The notes below the pieces were generated by a model. The model was given only the letters and a program-made list of their open reading frames with translations. It did no database searches and was not told the DNA's origin. A program made the translations under genes and the position numbers. This document shows positions 23,544 to 31,928 of a stretch of 32,258 nt of DNA, piece after piece; within the stretch, counting starts at the first letter, position 1, and the number at the start of each line of letters is the position of its first letter. This stretch comes from an uncultured Silvanigrella sp. (GTDB lineage Bacteria > Bdellovibrionota_B > Oligoflexia > Silvanigrellales > Silvanigrellaceae): NCBI GenBank assembly GCA_903933385.1, contig CAIZJW010000283.1, positions 1-32,258 on the forward strand. The letters are read 5' to 3'.

Positions 23544-24836
23544 TCAAATGTATCCGGCCCTTCGGGCGTCGAACTGAAGTTGCTCTCGGACAGAGGGATG
23601 GGCAATAGAAATCAGTGCTTTAGCGCGTTCCGCGACACTCAGGCCAATGAGCTCAGCCACTCCGTATTCTGTGACAACGGTATCGACGTCGTTGCGGCTA
23701 ATGGATACCTTTGCTCCAGGTTTGAGCTCAAAGCAGATTTTCGAGGCTTTGCCATCGGGTGTCATCGAGCGCAATGCAATGATGCCTCGTCCACCCTCCG
23801 ACCGTTGCGCTCCAGTGTGGGTGTCTGTGGCACCACCGACACCACTCAGTTCTCTGTGGCCAACAGATTCAGAACAAACCTGCCCAGTGATGTCGATCTC
23901 CACGGCAGTGTTAATTGAGATCATTTTATGATTCCGACAGATCCGGTTTGGGTCGTTGATGATGGATGCTGGGTGCAGTTCAACTGCAGGATTTTCAGCT
24001 ACAAATTGATAAAGTGACTCGGATCCGTATACAAATGTCGCAACCATCTTCCTCGGCCAGAGAGTTTTGCAAGAGCCATTCACCACACCGTGTTCGTAGA
24101 GAGTTTTCATTGATTCGGTGAAGAGTTCAGTGTGTATACCAAGATTTTTTCTGTGAGTTAAGCATTCGCCCACTGCGTTGGGAATTCCGCCAATTCCAAG
24201 CTGGATTGTTGACCCATTTGGAACAAGTTCAGAGATATGAATTGCAATCATTCGATCCTGGTCTTCAGGTAATTCACTTTGGCATATCGGCAAGGGACGT
24301 TGATTCATAAGAAAAAGATCGACGTCTTCTATTGGGACAAAAGTGTCTCCGTACACAACAGGCATGTTTGGGTTGACTTCAAGAATGACGCTCTTGGCTT
24401 TGCGCAGAATATCTGGTTCGTAACAAGCGTTCACTCCCAAGCTCACAAAGCCTTTTTCGTTTGGAAGGCTACAGGTTCCCCAGAACACGTCTATTTCATT
24501 TTTGCGAATCAGATTAGGAGCCCACCGCGAAAGATGCTGAGGGACATAGTGAAGTAAATTGTGACCTTGAGCATTTCGAACGGCTGAAGTGAGAAACATG
24601 ACGTTGAAGTGAAAGTTCTCAGAATGTCGCGTGTCACTAAAACAGGCATAGCTCTTGGTTGGATTAGCGCAATGCACGCGCAAACCTTGGTGTGATTGTG
24701 CGTGTTCGTGCAGATGCTCAAAGAAGAGACCGGGCTCTGCTGCCGCCATTGAAGCAACAACATGACCCGTCCGAGGAATGAGAGCGAATGCGGAATCGAG
24801 AGAGTTGAGTTTCCCGGCTAACAAATTTTCATGCAT
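23544..24836 (-). CDS. Acetyl-CoA hydrolase / 4-hydroxybutyrate CoA-transferase family protein
   Basis: This 430-residue protein follows the Ach1/Cat1/4-hydroxybutyrate CoA-transferase family from end to end: IQLGIGGIPNAV (211-222), HTELFT with Glu237 at the expected catalytic-Glu position, VEIDITGQVCSES, SGVGG, and VVTEYGVAELIG near the C-terminus. These enzymes move CoA between carboxylates through a glutamyl-CoA intermediate. The usual GGQxDF after SGV reads GGATDT here, so the CoA or acyl pocket may differ. There is no signal peptide, so it is cytoplasmic. It begins 7 bp after the universal stress protein gene and so is its operon partner, which hints at use under stress or energy limitation. 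The donor and acceptor acids cannot be told from sequence. Confidence 0.9.
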   Translation of the reverse strand: MHENLLAGKLNSLDSAFALIPRTGHVVASMAAAEPGLFFEHLHEHAQSHQGLRVHCANPTKSYACFSDTRHSENFHFNVMFLTSAVRNAQGHNLLHYVPQHLSRWAPNLIRKNEIDVFWGTCSLPNEKGFVSLGVNACYEPDILRKAKSVILEVNPNMPVVYGDTFVPIEDVDLFLMNQRPLPICQSELPEDQDRMIAIHISELVPNGSTIQLGIGGIPNAVGECLTHRKNLGIHTELFTESMKTLYEHGVVNGSCKTLWPRKMVATFVYGSESLYQFVAENPAVELHPASIINDPNRICRNHKMISINTAVEIDITGQVCSESVGHRELSGVGGATDTHTGAQRSEGGRGIIALRSMTPDGKASKICFELKPGAKVSISRNDVDTVVTEYGVAELIGLSVAERAKALISIAHPSVREQLQFDARRAGYI

Positions 24837-24843
24837 TTCTTAT

Positions 24844-25788
24844 TTATCCCACAACAACAAGACAAGTCGCCTTGCGAAGAAATCTGTTTACCATTCGGCC
24901 CAAGTGAAAACGGTGCGCTCCCTCTTCAGCGTGCCGACCGAAAATCATCAGATCGATTTTATTGTCGACAACGAAATTCAGCAGCTCTTCATCTGCATGT
25001 CCTACAAGCAGATGTCCCTGACCGTGGTAGCCCTCTTCGGTGAGAAGCCTCGCTCGCTCTTGAACTGCTCTTTCCAGCCTCGATTCAGCCATGTCGTAAA
25101 TCATTTCCAGTTCGCGATAGGTTGAATAAGCATCTGTAGTTTCAAAACCCGAATATCCGGGCGCGACGCGTTCAAAACAATGGGCTATATGCGCAACAGT
25201 TTTTCTTTGTGCATCGGCAGCAAGAAACTCGCGAAGCAGAGCTTCACTGAGTTGTGTATCGGGGCGCAGAGCCGTTGCGAGACCGATGTTTTTTATCTCT
25301 AATGGAAGCTTCTTTTCGCTGATGGGAAGTATCACGACCGGGATAGGGCTTTGTTCTGCTATTCTTTGTGCAACGCTTCCGAAAAGAGCAGTATAGAGGC
25401 GAGCGTGATGGTGCCGTCCAATGATAACTGCTCCATATTTTTTCTCCTCAGCTTCTAGAATTCCCAATATTTCGTTTTCGGCGTTTCCTAATTTTACATG
25501 AACCTGAAAATGTTCGCCCTCAGAATGAAGAACTGAGAGAGCTTTTTCTGCTTTCATTTGAGTCTGCGCCAGTAATTCACCACGGTATCGAGTCTCGAGC
25601 TGTTCCCATTTCTGCCCTTCTTCAAAGGGCATTGGACCAAGGAACAGTGGTGCATCTTCGAGCACGTGAACAAAAGTGAGTGAACATCCGAGTTGTTTGG
25701 CAAATGTAAGAGCGACTCGTTCTGTATTCAGGTCGGGATGCGATAGATCAGTCGCACATAGGAGGCGTTTGCCCTGAAGAATACTCAT
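24844..25788 (-). CDS. Tandem universal stress protein (two Usp domains)
   Basis: The 314-residue product (ATG at 25788; a GTG one codon earlier shares the same SD, GGAGGA) has two Usp domains. Domain 1 (about 5-155) has RLLCATDLSHPD, CSLTFVHVLED and the end VIIGRHHHARLYTALFGSVAQRI...PVVILP. Domain 2 (about 165-314) ends DLMIFGRHAEEG and ATCLVVVG. The ATP-binding loop G-2x-G-9x-G-S/T is incomplete: domain 1 keeps the first Gly and the final GS but has His at the second Gly, and domain 2 is more degenerate, so ATP binding is uncertain. Usp proteins are cytoplasmic and support survival in stress or starvation. It is first in a two-gene unit with the CoA-transferase, facing the secreted-protein gene at 25913. 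Confidence 0.9.
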   Translation of the reverse strand: MSILQGKRLLCATDLSHPDLNTERVALTFAKQLGCSLTFVHVLEDAPLFLGPMPFEEGQKWEQLETRYRGELLAQTQMKAEKALSVLHSEGEHFQVHVKLGNAENEILGILEAEEKKYGAVIIGRHHHARLYTALFGSVAQRIAEQSPIPVVILPISEKKLPLEIKNIGLATALRPDTQLSEALLREFLAADAQRKTVAHIAHCFERVAPGYSGFETTDAYSTYRELEMIYDMAESRLERAVQERARLLTEEGYHGQGHLLVGHADEELLNFVVDNKIDLMIFGRHAEEGAHRFHLGRMVNRFLRKATCLVVVG

Positions 25789-25912
25789 CACGAATTTCCT
25801 CCGACAAAAAGAAGAATGACTGAAAAGTATAGTCTAGTGAGTAGTTGATAAAGCCGTTTCTCGGATAAGAGCGAAAGAATGCACCTCATCCTATTGAGGG
25901 CAAGGAGGTCTG

Positions 25913-26536
25913 ATGCGCTGCATTCTAATTATTTCTTTATTGTTGAGTTGTCTTGGAGGTGAAGGTTGGGCCCAATGGGATGTCTCCGCTTTGCGGACAC
26001 TCGGAGGTGAATGCTTCATTGCTGATAGGGCGGTGGATGAATCAAAGCTGACGCTGAAATTTTCCCGTTTCTCCGCATCATTGGATTCATTCGGGGTGAG
26101 CTTGCTTGTCGACGAGGCTGATTGCACGGCAGGTGTGCAATTCAAGGTGCCTCCGCGACGGAAATTGAACTCACTAACGCACCGTGTTTTTGCATACGCA
26201 AATAAAAATGAAAGTGCTTCGATTGCACTCGATGTCGTGCTCTCCCTTGATACGCATCCTTTCGGAATTCATGGGCAACTTCCTTCCGGCAGCGCATTTA
26301 ATAATACCGTTCTTCTCTATAAATCTTTTGATGCAGGATCGCTTTATGAATGCAGCGACGAGCCTAGGACAGTTGATGTCACGATGAATTGGAAACTGAG
26401 GGTAAAATCAGACGGCGACAATGGCCGAGCAACCCTTAATCTCTCTGGTGATGATTTGTGGACGGACTCATGGATTGAAACCATGCCTTGTGATTCAACG
26501 ACCACCTTTGCATTGTCCGATGATGCTCTCCGGTGA
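25913..26536 (+). CDS. Secreted protein, possibly DUF4360-like
   Basis: This 207-residue protein starts with a clear Sec signal peptide (MRCILIISLLLSCLGGEGWA, cleavage near AQW) and a strong SD (AAGGAGG, 4-5 nt before the ATG). After it come GGECFIADRAVDESKLTLKFS and a beta-rich body with spaced Cys (two early, two late). The order early Cys, amphipathic strand with Phe, second Cys, then a Pro-containing strand recalls DUF4360 secreted proteins, which are common in predatory and myxobacterial genomes, but the match is loose and from memory. Function is unknown. Its last 42 bp overlap the 3' end of the convergent small lipoprotein gene. Confidence 0.75.
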   Translation: MRCILIISLLLSCLGGEGWAQWDVSALRTLGGECFIADRAVDESKLTLKFSRFSASLDSFGVSLLVDEADCTAGVQFKVPPRRKLNSLTHRVFAYANKNESASIALDVVLSLDTHPFGIHGQLPSGSAFNNTVLLYKSFDAGSLYECSDEPRTVDVTMNWKLRVKSDGDNGRATLNLSGDDLWTDSWIETMPCDSTTTFALSDDALR

Positions 26537-26797
26537 ACCACCGTTTTGAGTCTTTTTTCGAAAACAGTCGACGGGCGCGCTCGAGGTTGCGCCCTCGCAG
26601 AGAGTTGATTGTTGACCTTGGTTTAGCGAAAGCTGTGCTGCTCTTTCCAAGCAACGCTTTTTTGCATCAGTTGAGAAGAGTTCCACGGGTTTAGTCGCCA
26701 TTGACGCACTTTCAGAGGAATCTACACGACGACAGCCAACTGCTGCGAGGAGTGCAGCAGCCATTAAACCAGCGAGACCAAGTTTGATTGTGGTCAT
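26495..26797 (-). CDS. Small lipoprotein with Cys-rich LCxGA...PVxC motif
   Basis: Starting at the ATG at 26797 gives 100 residues that begin MTTIKLGLAGLMAAALLAAV, with the lipid Cys in AAVGC at residue 22; a TTG start 15 codons earlier would place extra residues before the signal. SD is weak. The mature part is short, with Cys in KKRCLERAAQL, STLCEGATSSAPVDCF and IGQCKGG. The LCxGA...PVxC pattern looks like one unit of a repeat I have seen in secreted proteins of deltaproteobacterial-type genomes, but I cannot name a family. The 3' end overlaps the secreted-protein gene at 25913-26536 in tail-to-tail fashion. Function is unknown. Confidence 0.65.
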   Translation of the reverse strand: MTTIKLGLAGLMAAALLAAVGCRRVDSSESASMATKPVELFSTDAKKRCLERAAQLSLNQGQQSTLCEGATSSAPVDCFRKKTQNGGSPESIIGQCKGGR

Positions 26798-26941
26798 ATC
26801 CAAGAACCTGCCGAGCAAAAGATTTTCCAAATCACTCATCAAATTCTAGCAGAGGGCAGGGGCGACGGACAACTGTCGCCAGTCGGCGGGAAAATGTCGC
26901 AAAATATGTAGCCAGGGAGAAACTTGCGAGAAACTCGGGGC

Positions 26942-26969
26942 GCCTGGTAAGGCAAGCTGGTAACCAGGC
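26942..26969 (+). promoter_or_regulatory. Alternative small hairpins upstream of ctaA
   Basis: GCCTGGT (26942-26948) can pair with ACCAGGC (26963-26969), and the internal CTGGT (26957-26961) can instead pair with ACCAG (26963-26967). Both lie just before the ctaA ribosome binding site. They could form exclusive structures in the leader, but the stems are short. Confidence 0.3.
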
Positions 26970-26983
26970 AGAGGAGGAGCCAC

Positions 26984-27904
26984 ATGAGTCTTTCTGGTGT
27001 TCGAAAGTTTGCTTGGGCGACTCTGATTTATATGGTGTTCGTCATTGTTTGGGGTGCATTTGTTCGTGCCACGGGCTCTGGCGCTGGTTGTGGTGACCAC
27101 TGGCCGCTCTGCAATGGCCAGGTTATTCCTCGGGCTCCAACAGCAGCAACTCTCATTGAAATCTCGCATCGACTTACGAGCGGCCTATCGCTCGTCATGG
27201 TTGTGATTCTCTTTTTCATGGCCCGACGTGTCAGCGCGAAGCAATCTGCTCTTCGCAGCGCTGCAGGATGGTCTCTTGGCTTTATTATCGTTGAAGCCTT
27301 GATTGGAGCTGGCTTGGTTTTGTTCGAGTTGGTTGCTCACAATGCGTCACTGAAACGCGTATTTTCAATGTCTGCTCACTTGTTGAACACGTTCGCTCTC
27401 TTGGGTGCACTCTGTTTGGTGATTCACAGGGCAGACGAGTCAATTCAACATCGCAAGTTCAATTCTTCTGACCTTGGTCTATTAAAATTACCTATAGTTA
27501 CGGCTATTCTGTTGTCTCTCACCGGAATGACCGGCGCAATTGCTGCACTGGGGGACACTTTGTACAGCGCATTCGGTACAATGCCTCTTCAAGCCTATTT
27601 AGACGGTGAGGTACCGCTCTTGTTGAGGTTGCGGCTCGTTCACCCAGTTGTCGCAATTGCGACGGCCGCCTTTCTCGTTTGGTACCAGGTCCAGGTCGCA
27701 GATCGATTCCGAGAAGTGTCCATGACGCGATTGACCTGGTTAGTGAGCGGCCTCACGTTATTGGAAATTGGGCTGGGGTTTGTGAATGTTTACCTTATGG
27801 CCCCAGTTTGGATGCAGTTAGTTCATTTGGGTGTTGGAGTCTCCCTTTGGATTTCCTTTATGCAACAGAGTTTCCTTTCATACTCTAAGTCCATGATAAA
27901 ATAG
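26984..27904 (+). CDS. ctaA: Heme A synthase (CtaA/COX15 family)
   Basis: This 306-residue polytopic membrane protein has about eight hydrophobic segments and the CtaA landmarks: ATGSGAGCGDHWPLCNG with a Cys pair after the first helix, EISHRLTSG with a heme-ligand His, SAHLLNTF, RLVHPVVA and QLVHLGVGV in the later helices. It oxidises heme O to heme A for aa3-type cytochrome oxidase, which implies aerobic respiration in this organism. No cox genes or heme O synthase are beside it in the window. The ATG has a strong SD (GAGGAGG). Confidence 0.93.
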   Translation: MSLSGVRKFAWATLIYMVFVIVWGAFVRATGSGAGCGDHWPLCNGQVIPRAPTAATLIEISHRLTSGLSLVMVVILFFMARRVSAKQSALRSAAGWSLGFIIVEALIGAGLVLFELVAHNASLKRVFSMSAHLLNTFALLGALCLVIHRADESIQHRKFNSSDLGLLKLPIVTAILLSLTGMTGAIAALGDTLYSAFGTMPLQAYLDGEVPLLLRLRLVHPVVAIATAAFLVWYQVQVADRFREVSMTRLTWLVSGLTLLEIGLGFVNVYLMAPVWMQLVHLGVGVSLWISFMQQSFLSYSKSMIK

Positions 27905-28012
27905 TTATAAACCGTTTAAATTCAAATTCCTGAGCAAGTCTCCGAACTCTCTCTTCGGGTCTGACAGACAAAGTCTGTCCAATCCTTTCTTTGGTTTCAG
28001 TGGGGGATTTCA

Positions 28013-28285
28013 ATGGTTTACAAACGCAGTCGCCTAGACGAAATTGCTTTTCAAAAACAATTCGAGGAAGCGCTGAACCTCGCGATGCACCACATCGGTG
28101 TTAACTATTCTGAAGCTCTGGAGCTTGTTTTCACTCCCTTACGTGAGCAGGGGGGGCTAAGTGTTGCTGACTACGTCCGACGGGGTCAGCTGCCCCAAGC
28201 GAAAAGAGCTTTGGTAGAACTCATTGACGATCAAAAAAGAAGTGCGAACTCGAGCCGTCTCGCGCTGCCCTCACGCGTTCTCTGA
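28013..28285 (+). CDS. Small hypothetical protein
   Basis: This 90-residue protein is not one I recognise. It is supported by a good SD (GGGGGA, about 5 nt before the ATG) and an open frame without strong shadowing. It has no signal peptide or membrane segment. The sequence is mainly helical and charged (LDEIAFQKQFEEALNLAMHH, then ADYVRRGQLPQAKRALVELI), so it is probably a small cytoplasmic helical protein. It stands alone: ctaA ends 108 bp upstream, with a 7-bp hairpin (27963-27979) between, and the beta-barrel gene starts 109 bp downstream. Confidence 0.6.
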   Translation: MVYKRSRLDEIAFQKQFEEALNLAMHHIGVNYSEALELVFTPLREQGGLSVADYVRRGQLPQAKRALVELIDDQKRSANSSRLALPSRVL

Positions 28286-28394
28286 CTCTCTGCGTTGTTT
28301 TTCTTGTTCTTAGCTAATTTTGTTGAAATTTTTCTCAAGTGAGCGTCGCTAGTTCCGATACCCCGAAGGAAAAGTTCGCGGTCGGAGGCCTGTG

Positions 28395-29369
28395 GTGCAC
28401 TCGAAATCTCAATCAACCAGGGACGCTAGCATTTGTGGAGGTGTTGCTGCGCATAGCTCCCGGGTCAGCACATGGCAGATTATTTTAGCGATCGTTTTTG
28501 CCGGATTTTTAACTTCTCCCGATGCATACGCCTCAGAAATTGAGGTTTTAAAGCAAAAAGGGTGCACACTTCTACTCTCACCCGGTTCAGACTTTTCGAA
28601 GGGCCAATTAGTCAAAGCGGAAACCTCTTCCGGTAAGGCTCTCACTTTTCGCGTGACAGCGCTCAAAGGACAAAAAGCATTTGCAAAAATGACCGCACGA
28701 GCAGGCCGATGCATCTCTGTTGGTGGACAAACACTTTCATTGGATGGCAAAACCACTCGGCGTAAAACCAAACTTTCATTTGGAGTCATGGGCTCGGGCG
28801 GGCAATTTACTTTCAGCCAACCGTTTGTACCTTCAGACTTAGAAGCAGATTCAAGCCCAGAGACTCAAAAGGCTCAAACGGTCAATGGACTCAGTGGGCT
28901 TGGATTTTCTGCCGGTGGTTTGCTTCGATATGAATTTAAAACACCGTTCGCAGTTGAGCTGGGTGTTGGCGCCCTCAGTTCAACAACAACCGGAAAAACG
29001 AAGCTTGTCAATGGTGATGACTATCAGGTTGAGGGGAAATTCCTCGAAGTTATGTTGCAACCTGCGCTGGCAATTACAAGCTGCTTAAGCGCAAGACTTT
29101 TCTGCAAAGCAGGAGGAGTTTTTGCCATTCCAATAAAATCAACAATTAGCGTGAAAACAAATATATTAGATGAATCAGCGGCTTTAAAATACTCACGCAT
29201 GGGTGGTGAATTCGCCGCAGGAATTAACATTGGCCGAAATCTTACGATTCTAGGTGGCATGCAAATTTCACAAGACAAAGGTAGTTTCAAGTTTGCTAGT
29301 TCAATTGACGCAGTCAGCATTGGAGTTTTAACGGTCTATATTTTTGGTGGCGTCGCTGCCGTTTTCTGA
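28395..29369 (+). CDS. Outer-membrane beta-barrel protein
   Basis: There is no ATG near the start. Adjacent GTGs at 28392 and 28395 follow GGAGG (28384-28388); I choose 28395 because the 6-nt spacing is better. The 324-residue product has a long charged N-region, then a hydrophobic core (WQIILAIVFAGFLTS) ending near DAYA, a plausible signal peptide. Residues about 48-125 form a small domain (KGCTLLLSPGSDF to ISVGGQTL). From about 130 the sequence shows alternating hydrophobic strands rich in Gly and aromatic residues (FSAGGLLRYEF, AVELGVGALS, FLEVMLQPALAI, GGEFAAGINIG, LTILGGMQIS), consistent with an eight-stranded outer-membrane barrel. Function is unknown. The large lipoprotein gene starts 11 bp downstream, so the two are probably made together. 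Confidence 0.75.
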   Translation: MHSKSQSTRDASICGGVAAHSSRVSTWQIILAIVFAGFLTSPDAYASEIEVLKQKGCTLLLSPGSDFSKGQLVKAETSSGKALTFRVTALKGQKAFAKMTARAGRCISVGGQTLSLDGKTTRRKTKLSFGVMGSGGQFTFSQPFVPSDLEADSSPETQKAQTVNGLSGLGFSAGGLLRYEFKTPFAVELGVGALSSTTTGKTKLVNGDDYQVEGKFLEVMLQPALAITSCLSARLFCKAGGVFAIPIKSTISVKTNILDESAALKYSRMGGEFAAGINIGRNLTILGGMQISQDKGSFKFASSIDAVSIGVLTVYIFGGVAAVF

Positions 29370-29380
29370 GGGCACCAACA

Positions 29381-31810
29381 GTGCATTTTCGAAAACAAAA
29401 ATATTTATCAGGAAAACTCAAAAAGAAAATCTTGGCTGTAACAAGTTTGGTGATATCTTTGCACCTCGTGTCAGGTTGCAAAAGAAATAAAACAGAATTC
29501 ACGGATGCACTGCCGCTTGAAATTCAAAACGAACCTCGCGATTATCTCCGAGGTGCCTTGATTGACTTAGTCAGTCCTGCACAAAGCGTAGGGGTAGATT
29601 TAGCGTTACTCATGAAACAAGGGATACTCACTTCAATCCCTCCGGTCACTCATTTTTCAACGAGCAAAAACGTATTTTCTTCCCTAAATGTGATGATGCA
29701 GCACGGAATCGGTTCATCAACAATGACAAGCGGGGAGGTGCTCCGCGCTGAGACTTTCTCTTTGAGGGGCAATATTAATCCTGGGTCGTTGAATTTCTCA
29801 GGAAAAACTTTGCCCCTCCATCTTTCTCTGAGCGCAAATGCCAGCATCAATATCTATCGAAATTTTGCAGATACTGCGGAGGCGAAAAGATTTGCCCCTT
29901 TTTCCTTTGTTGACTTGCCACTCACAATAGAAAACGCCCGAAAATTCAGACGAGGTGACTTAATTGTTATCCCTCTCGATGCACAGTTCATGAGCTCAGT
30001 GGACGGAAGTTTTTTGCGGTCGGTTCACCAGGCTGGAGTTGTAGTTGAAAAATTACTTGGCAACAGTTTACTTGGACATGCGCAGTCGGGTTTGAGGGGA
30101 AACCTAATTGTTTCCGGACGATTTGAAATGCATATCTTCAAAACAGCCAACGATGTAGTCAGGGTAAGGTTATTTCAGCAATCAGAGAGAAATGTTTCTG
30201 GAGGAGCCTCGGCATCTGCCTCCGCTTCTGCAAAATATACATTAATTCCCTTTTCTAAAATTCATCAAGTGAGTGAAATAAAGAAAATTCGAAGAGTCAG
30301 TTTTTATGGAAGCACAGATCTGAAAAAGCAGGATGAAATGTACAACCAGCTAGGTTCGAGCATACTCTCGGGCACTGGCTCGAATGATTTATTAAATAGC
30401 CAATTTGATGCTCAAATGAAATCAAAAAACGACGGCCTGCTTGATTTAGCCAAACAAGCCTCAATAGTTGTAGATGACGTTCAGAGAGCTACGACAGATA
30501 AATTGAATTCAATTTCCGACTTAATAAATAAAAAAATAGTCGGTAAAGTAAATCAGCCCATTGCGAAAATGAAAAAATTCACAGACCAAGAGCTTCGATT
30601 CGATGCGCAGGTGAGTTGGAATGAAAGCCGGAAGAATAGAATACAGTTTCTCGCCGACTATCAATTCGATCTGAGCAATGAACTGGGTCAACAGGCTTTT
30701 CTTCATGCTGTCACAGGCGCGACCACGTTTTTTGCAACAGGTGCAGATAAAATGGATGTTTTTCAAAGAGGAAAAACAATTCATAACTTTGCTCCCGCCG
30801 AAAGAATTGCGCGTGAAAATGCAGGTGAGAATAATCCGCCCGTCGTGCGGATAGTAGGTGCTAGCTCACGCAGTGAGATGGCTGAAAGTGTTTTTCAAAT
30901 ACAAGTTGGTCAGAAAGCGAATTTCTCACTCTCTGAAAATTGGCAGCGCGAAAATTACAGTCTCGAAAAAAAGGACTCTTCGCAGATGCCGGAAGAGTCT
31001 TTTCTGACCCGTTGGGTTTTTAAGCAGGGGTACCGTTTTGGAATTGTTTCTGATCGGCAGCTTCGCAGCAGCGGGTACATAAGCGACTCTTCGTCGCTCC
31101 CCGGTGAGCAGCCGCTGTATTGGTATAGCCGCGAAACGGAGGGAATTTCTCCTGGGGCGAATCATCTCGCTCAGTTCATCAGTTCCGCCTACAACACCCT
31201 AGGTCCAGTCGCTTCGGGTCTCATGTTATCAGGTAAATATCGTGGCGAAGTTGAGGGGGAGTTTCGCGGGCGATTGGTCGTAGCTTTCTCACCGAAGAGT
31301 CTTCAGCATATATTTGATGAGAAAGTGACCACCGATTCAGCTGTCTGGCGGGCGATTGCTGGCGTATCAAAAACATTCGACAATACTTTTGGTCTTCCGT
31401 TTTTGATGTTTCCCCCAGGACTGCCTCAGGGTGTTGCGGGTTCAGTTCATCAAGATGATTGTGAAACAATCTCTCGAAATTGGGGCAATTTCTACTGCCA
31501 TTTTGTTTCGAGCGAATTCCTACCTCGGCTACGCAGCGTTCAACAAAGCCGCAATCCCCAAGATAAGCTCCGGTTTCTTGAATCGTTTTTTGGAAAGGGC
31601 TTTGGGGCAAACAAAATAGGGGCTGAGGTGTTGGCCCGAGTACTTCTTCAGATTCTTATTGAGGGGAAGGGTAAATTGGGGCCCGAAGATGTGGCTGTTT
31701 GGTTTGAAACACGTCAGGGCGCTTCAGCCGCCGTTGAATACAATCCACACGTAAAGTATGGAAATCCTGAACTCATTGGGCTGTTAGATTCTGTGTTGCT
31801 TCCCTGGTGA
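29381..31810 (+). CDS. Large lipoprotein of unknown function, paired with the beta-barrel gene
   Basis: This 809-residue protein starts at a GTG with GAGGG 8 nt upstream and has a signal peptide ending in LVSGC (Cys33), so it is a lipoprotein. I recognise no known domain. The body looks beta-rich at the N-terminus (50-270), then has a low-complexity Ser-Ala run (SASASASA) near residue 283, a helical middle (about 310-405), more strands, and a C-terminal region (about 640-809) with several aromatic residues. The tight spacing from the barrel gene suggests the two form an envelope complex. It could be a structural, transport or effector component; the sequence does not decide. Confidence 0.78.
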   Translation: MHFRKQKYLSGKLKKKILAVTSLVISLHLVSGCKRNKTEFTDALPLEIQNEPRDYLRGALIDLVSPAQSVGVDLALLMKQGILTSIPPVTHFSTSKNVFSSLNVMMQHGIGSSTMTSGEVLRAETFSLRGNINPGSLNFSGKTLPLHLSLSANASINIYRNFADTAEAKRFAPFSFVDLPLTIENARKFRRGDLIVIPLDAQFMSSVDGSFLRSVHQAGVVVEKLLGNSLLGHAQSGLRGNLIVSGRFEMHIFKTANDVVRVRLFQQSERNVSGGASASASASAKYTLIPFSKIHQVSEIKKIRRVSFYGSTDLKKQDEMYNQLGSSILSGTGSNDLLNSQFDAQMKSKNDGLLDLAKQASIVVDDVQRATTDKLNSISDLINKKIVGKVNQPIAKMKKFTDQELRFDAQVSWNESRKNRIQFLADYQFDLSNELGQQAFLHAVTGATTFFATGADKMDVFQRGKTIHNFAPAERIARENAGENNPPVVRIVGASSRSEMAESVFQIQVGQKANFSLSENWQRENYSLEKKDSSQMPEESFLTRWVFKQGYRFGIVSDRQLRSSGYISDSSSLPGEQPLYWYSRETEGISPGANHLAQFISSAYNTLGPVASGLMLSGKYRGEVEGEFRGRLVVAFSPKSLQHIFDEKVTTDSAVWRAIAGVSKTFDNTFGLPFLMFPPGLPQGVAGSVHQDDCETISRNWGNFYCHFVSSEFLPRLRSVQQSRNPQDKLRFLESFFGKGFGANKIGAEVLARVLLQILIEGKGKLGPEDVAVWFETRQGASAAVEYNPHVKYGNPELIGLLDSVLLPW

Positions 31811-31928
31811 AAAAATTATCAGAAAACTGTTGGATTCTCATTCTTGCCATGCTAGGTTCGCGTCGCTCTGGGGTAGAGGATTTTAAGTATACTTCCTTTC
31901 CAGAGATGAGACGTTTTAAGGAGAAGTC

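Noticed and set aside
25826-25852. Minus-strand TATACT with upstream TTTATC before the universal stress gene
   Set aside because: The -35 match is weak and the 15-bp spacing is short.
27963-27979. 7-bp hairpin GACAGAC/GTCTGTC downstream of ctaA
   Set aside because: It could end the ctaA transcript but lacks a T-run, so I did not call a terminator.
30220-30240. Ala-Ser low-complexity run in the large lipoprotein as a mobile or tandem-repeat signature
   Set aside because: It spans only a few codons with mixed Ser and Ala codons, so it is a protein linker feature and not a DNA repeat.
31888-31893. TATACT as a -10 box before the RRM gene
   Set aside because: The hexamer fits, but nothing like a -35 element lies at the expected distance.
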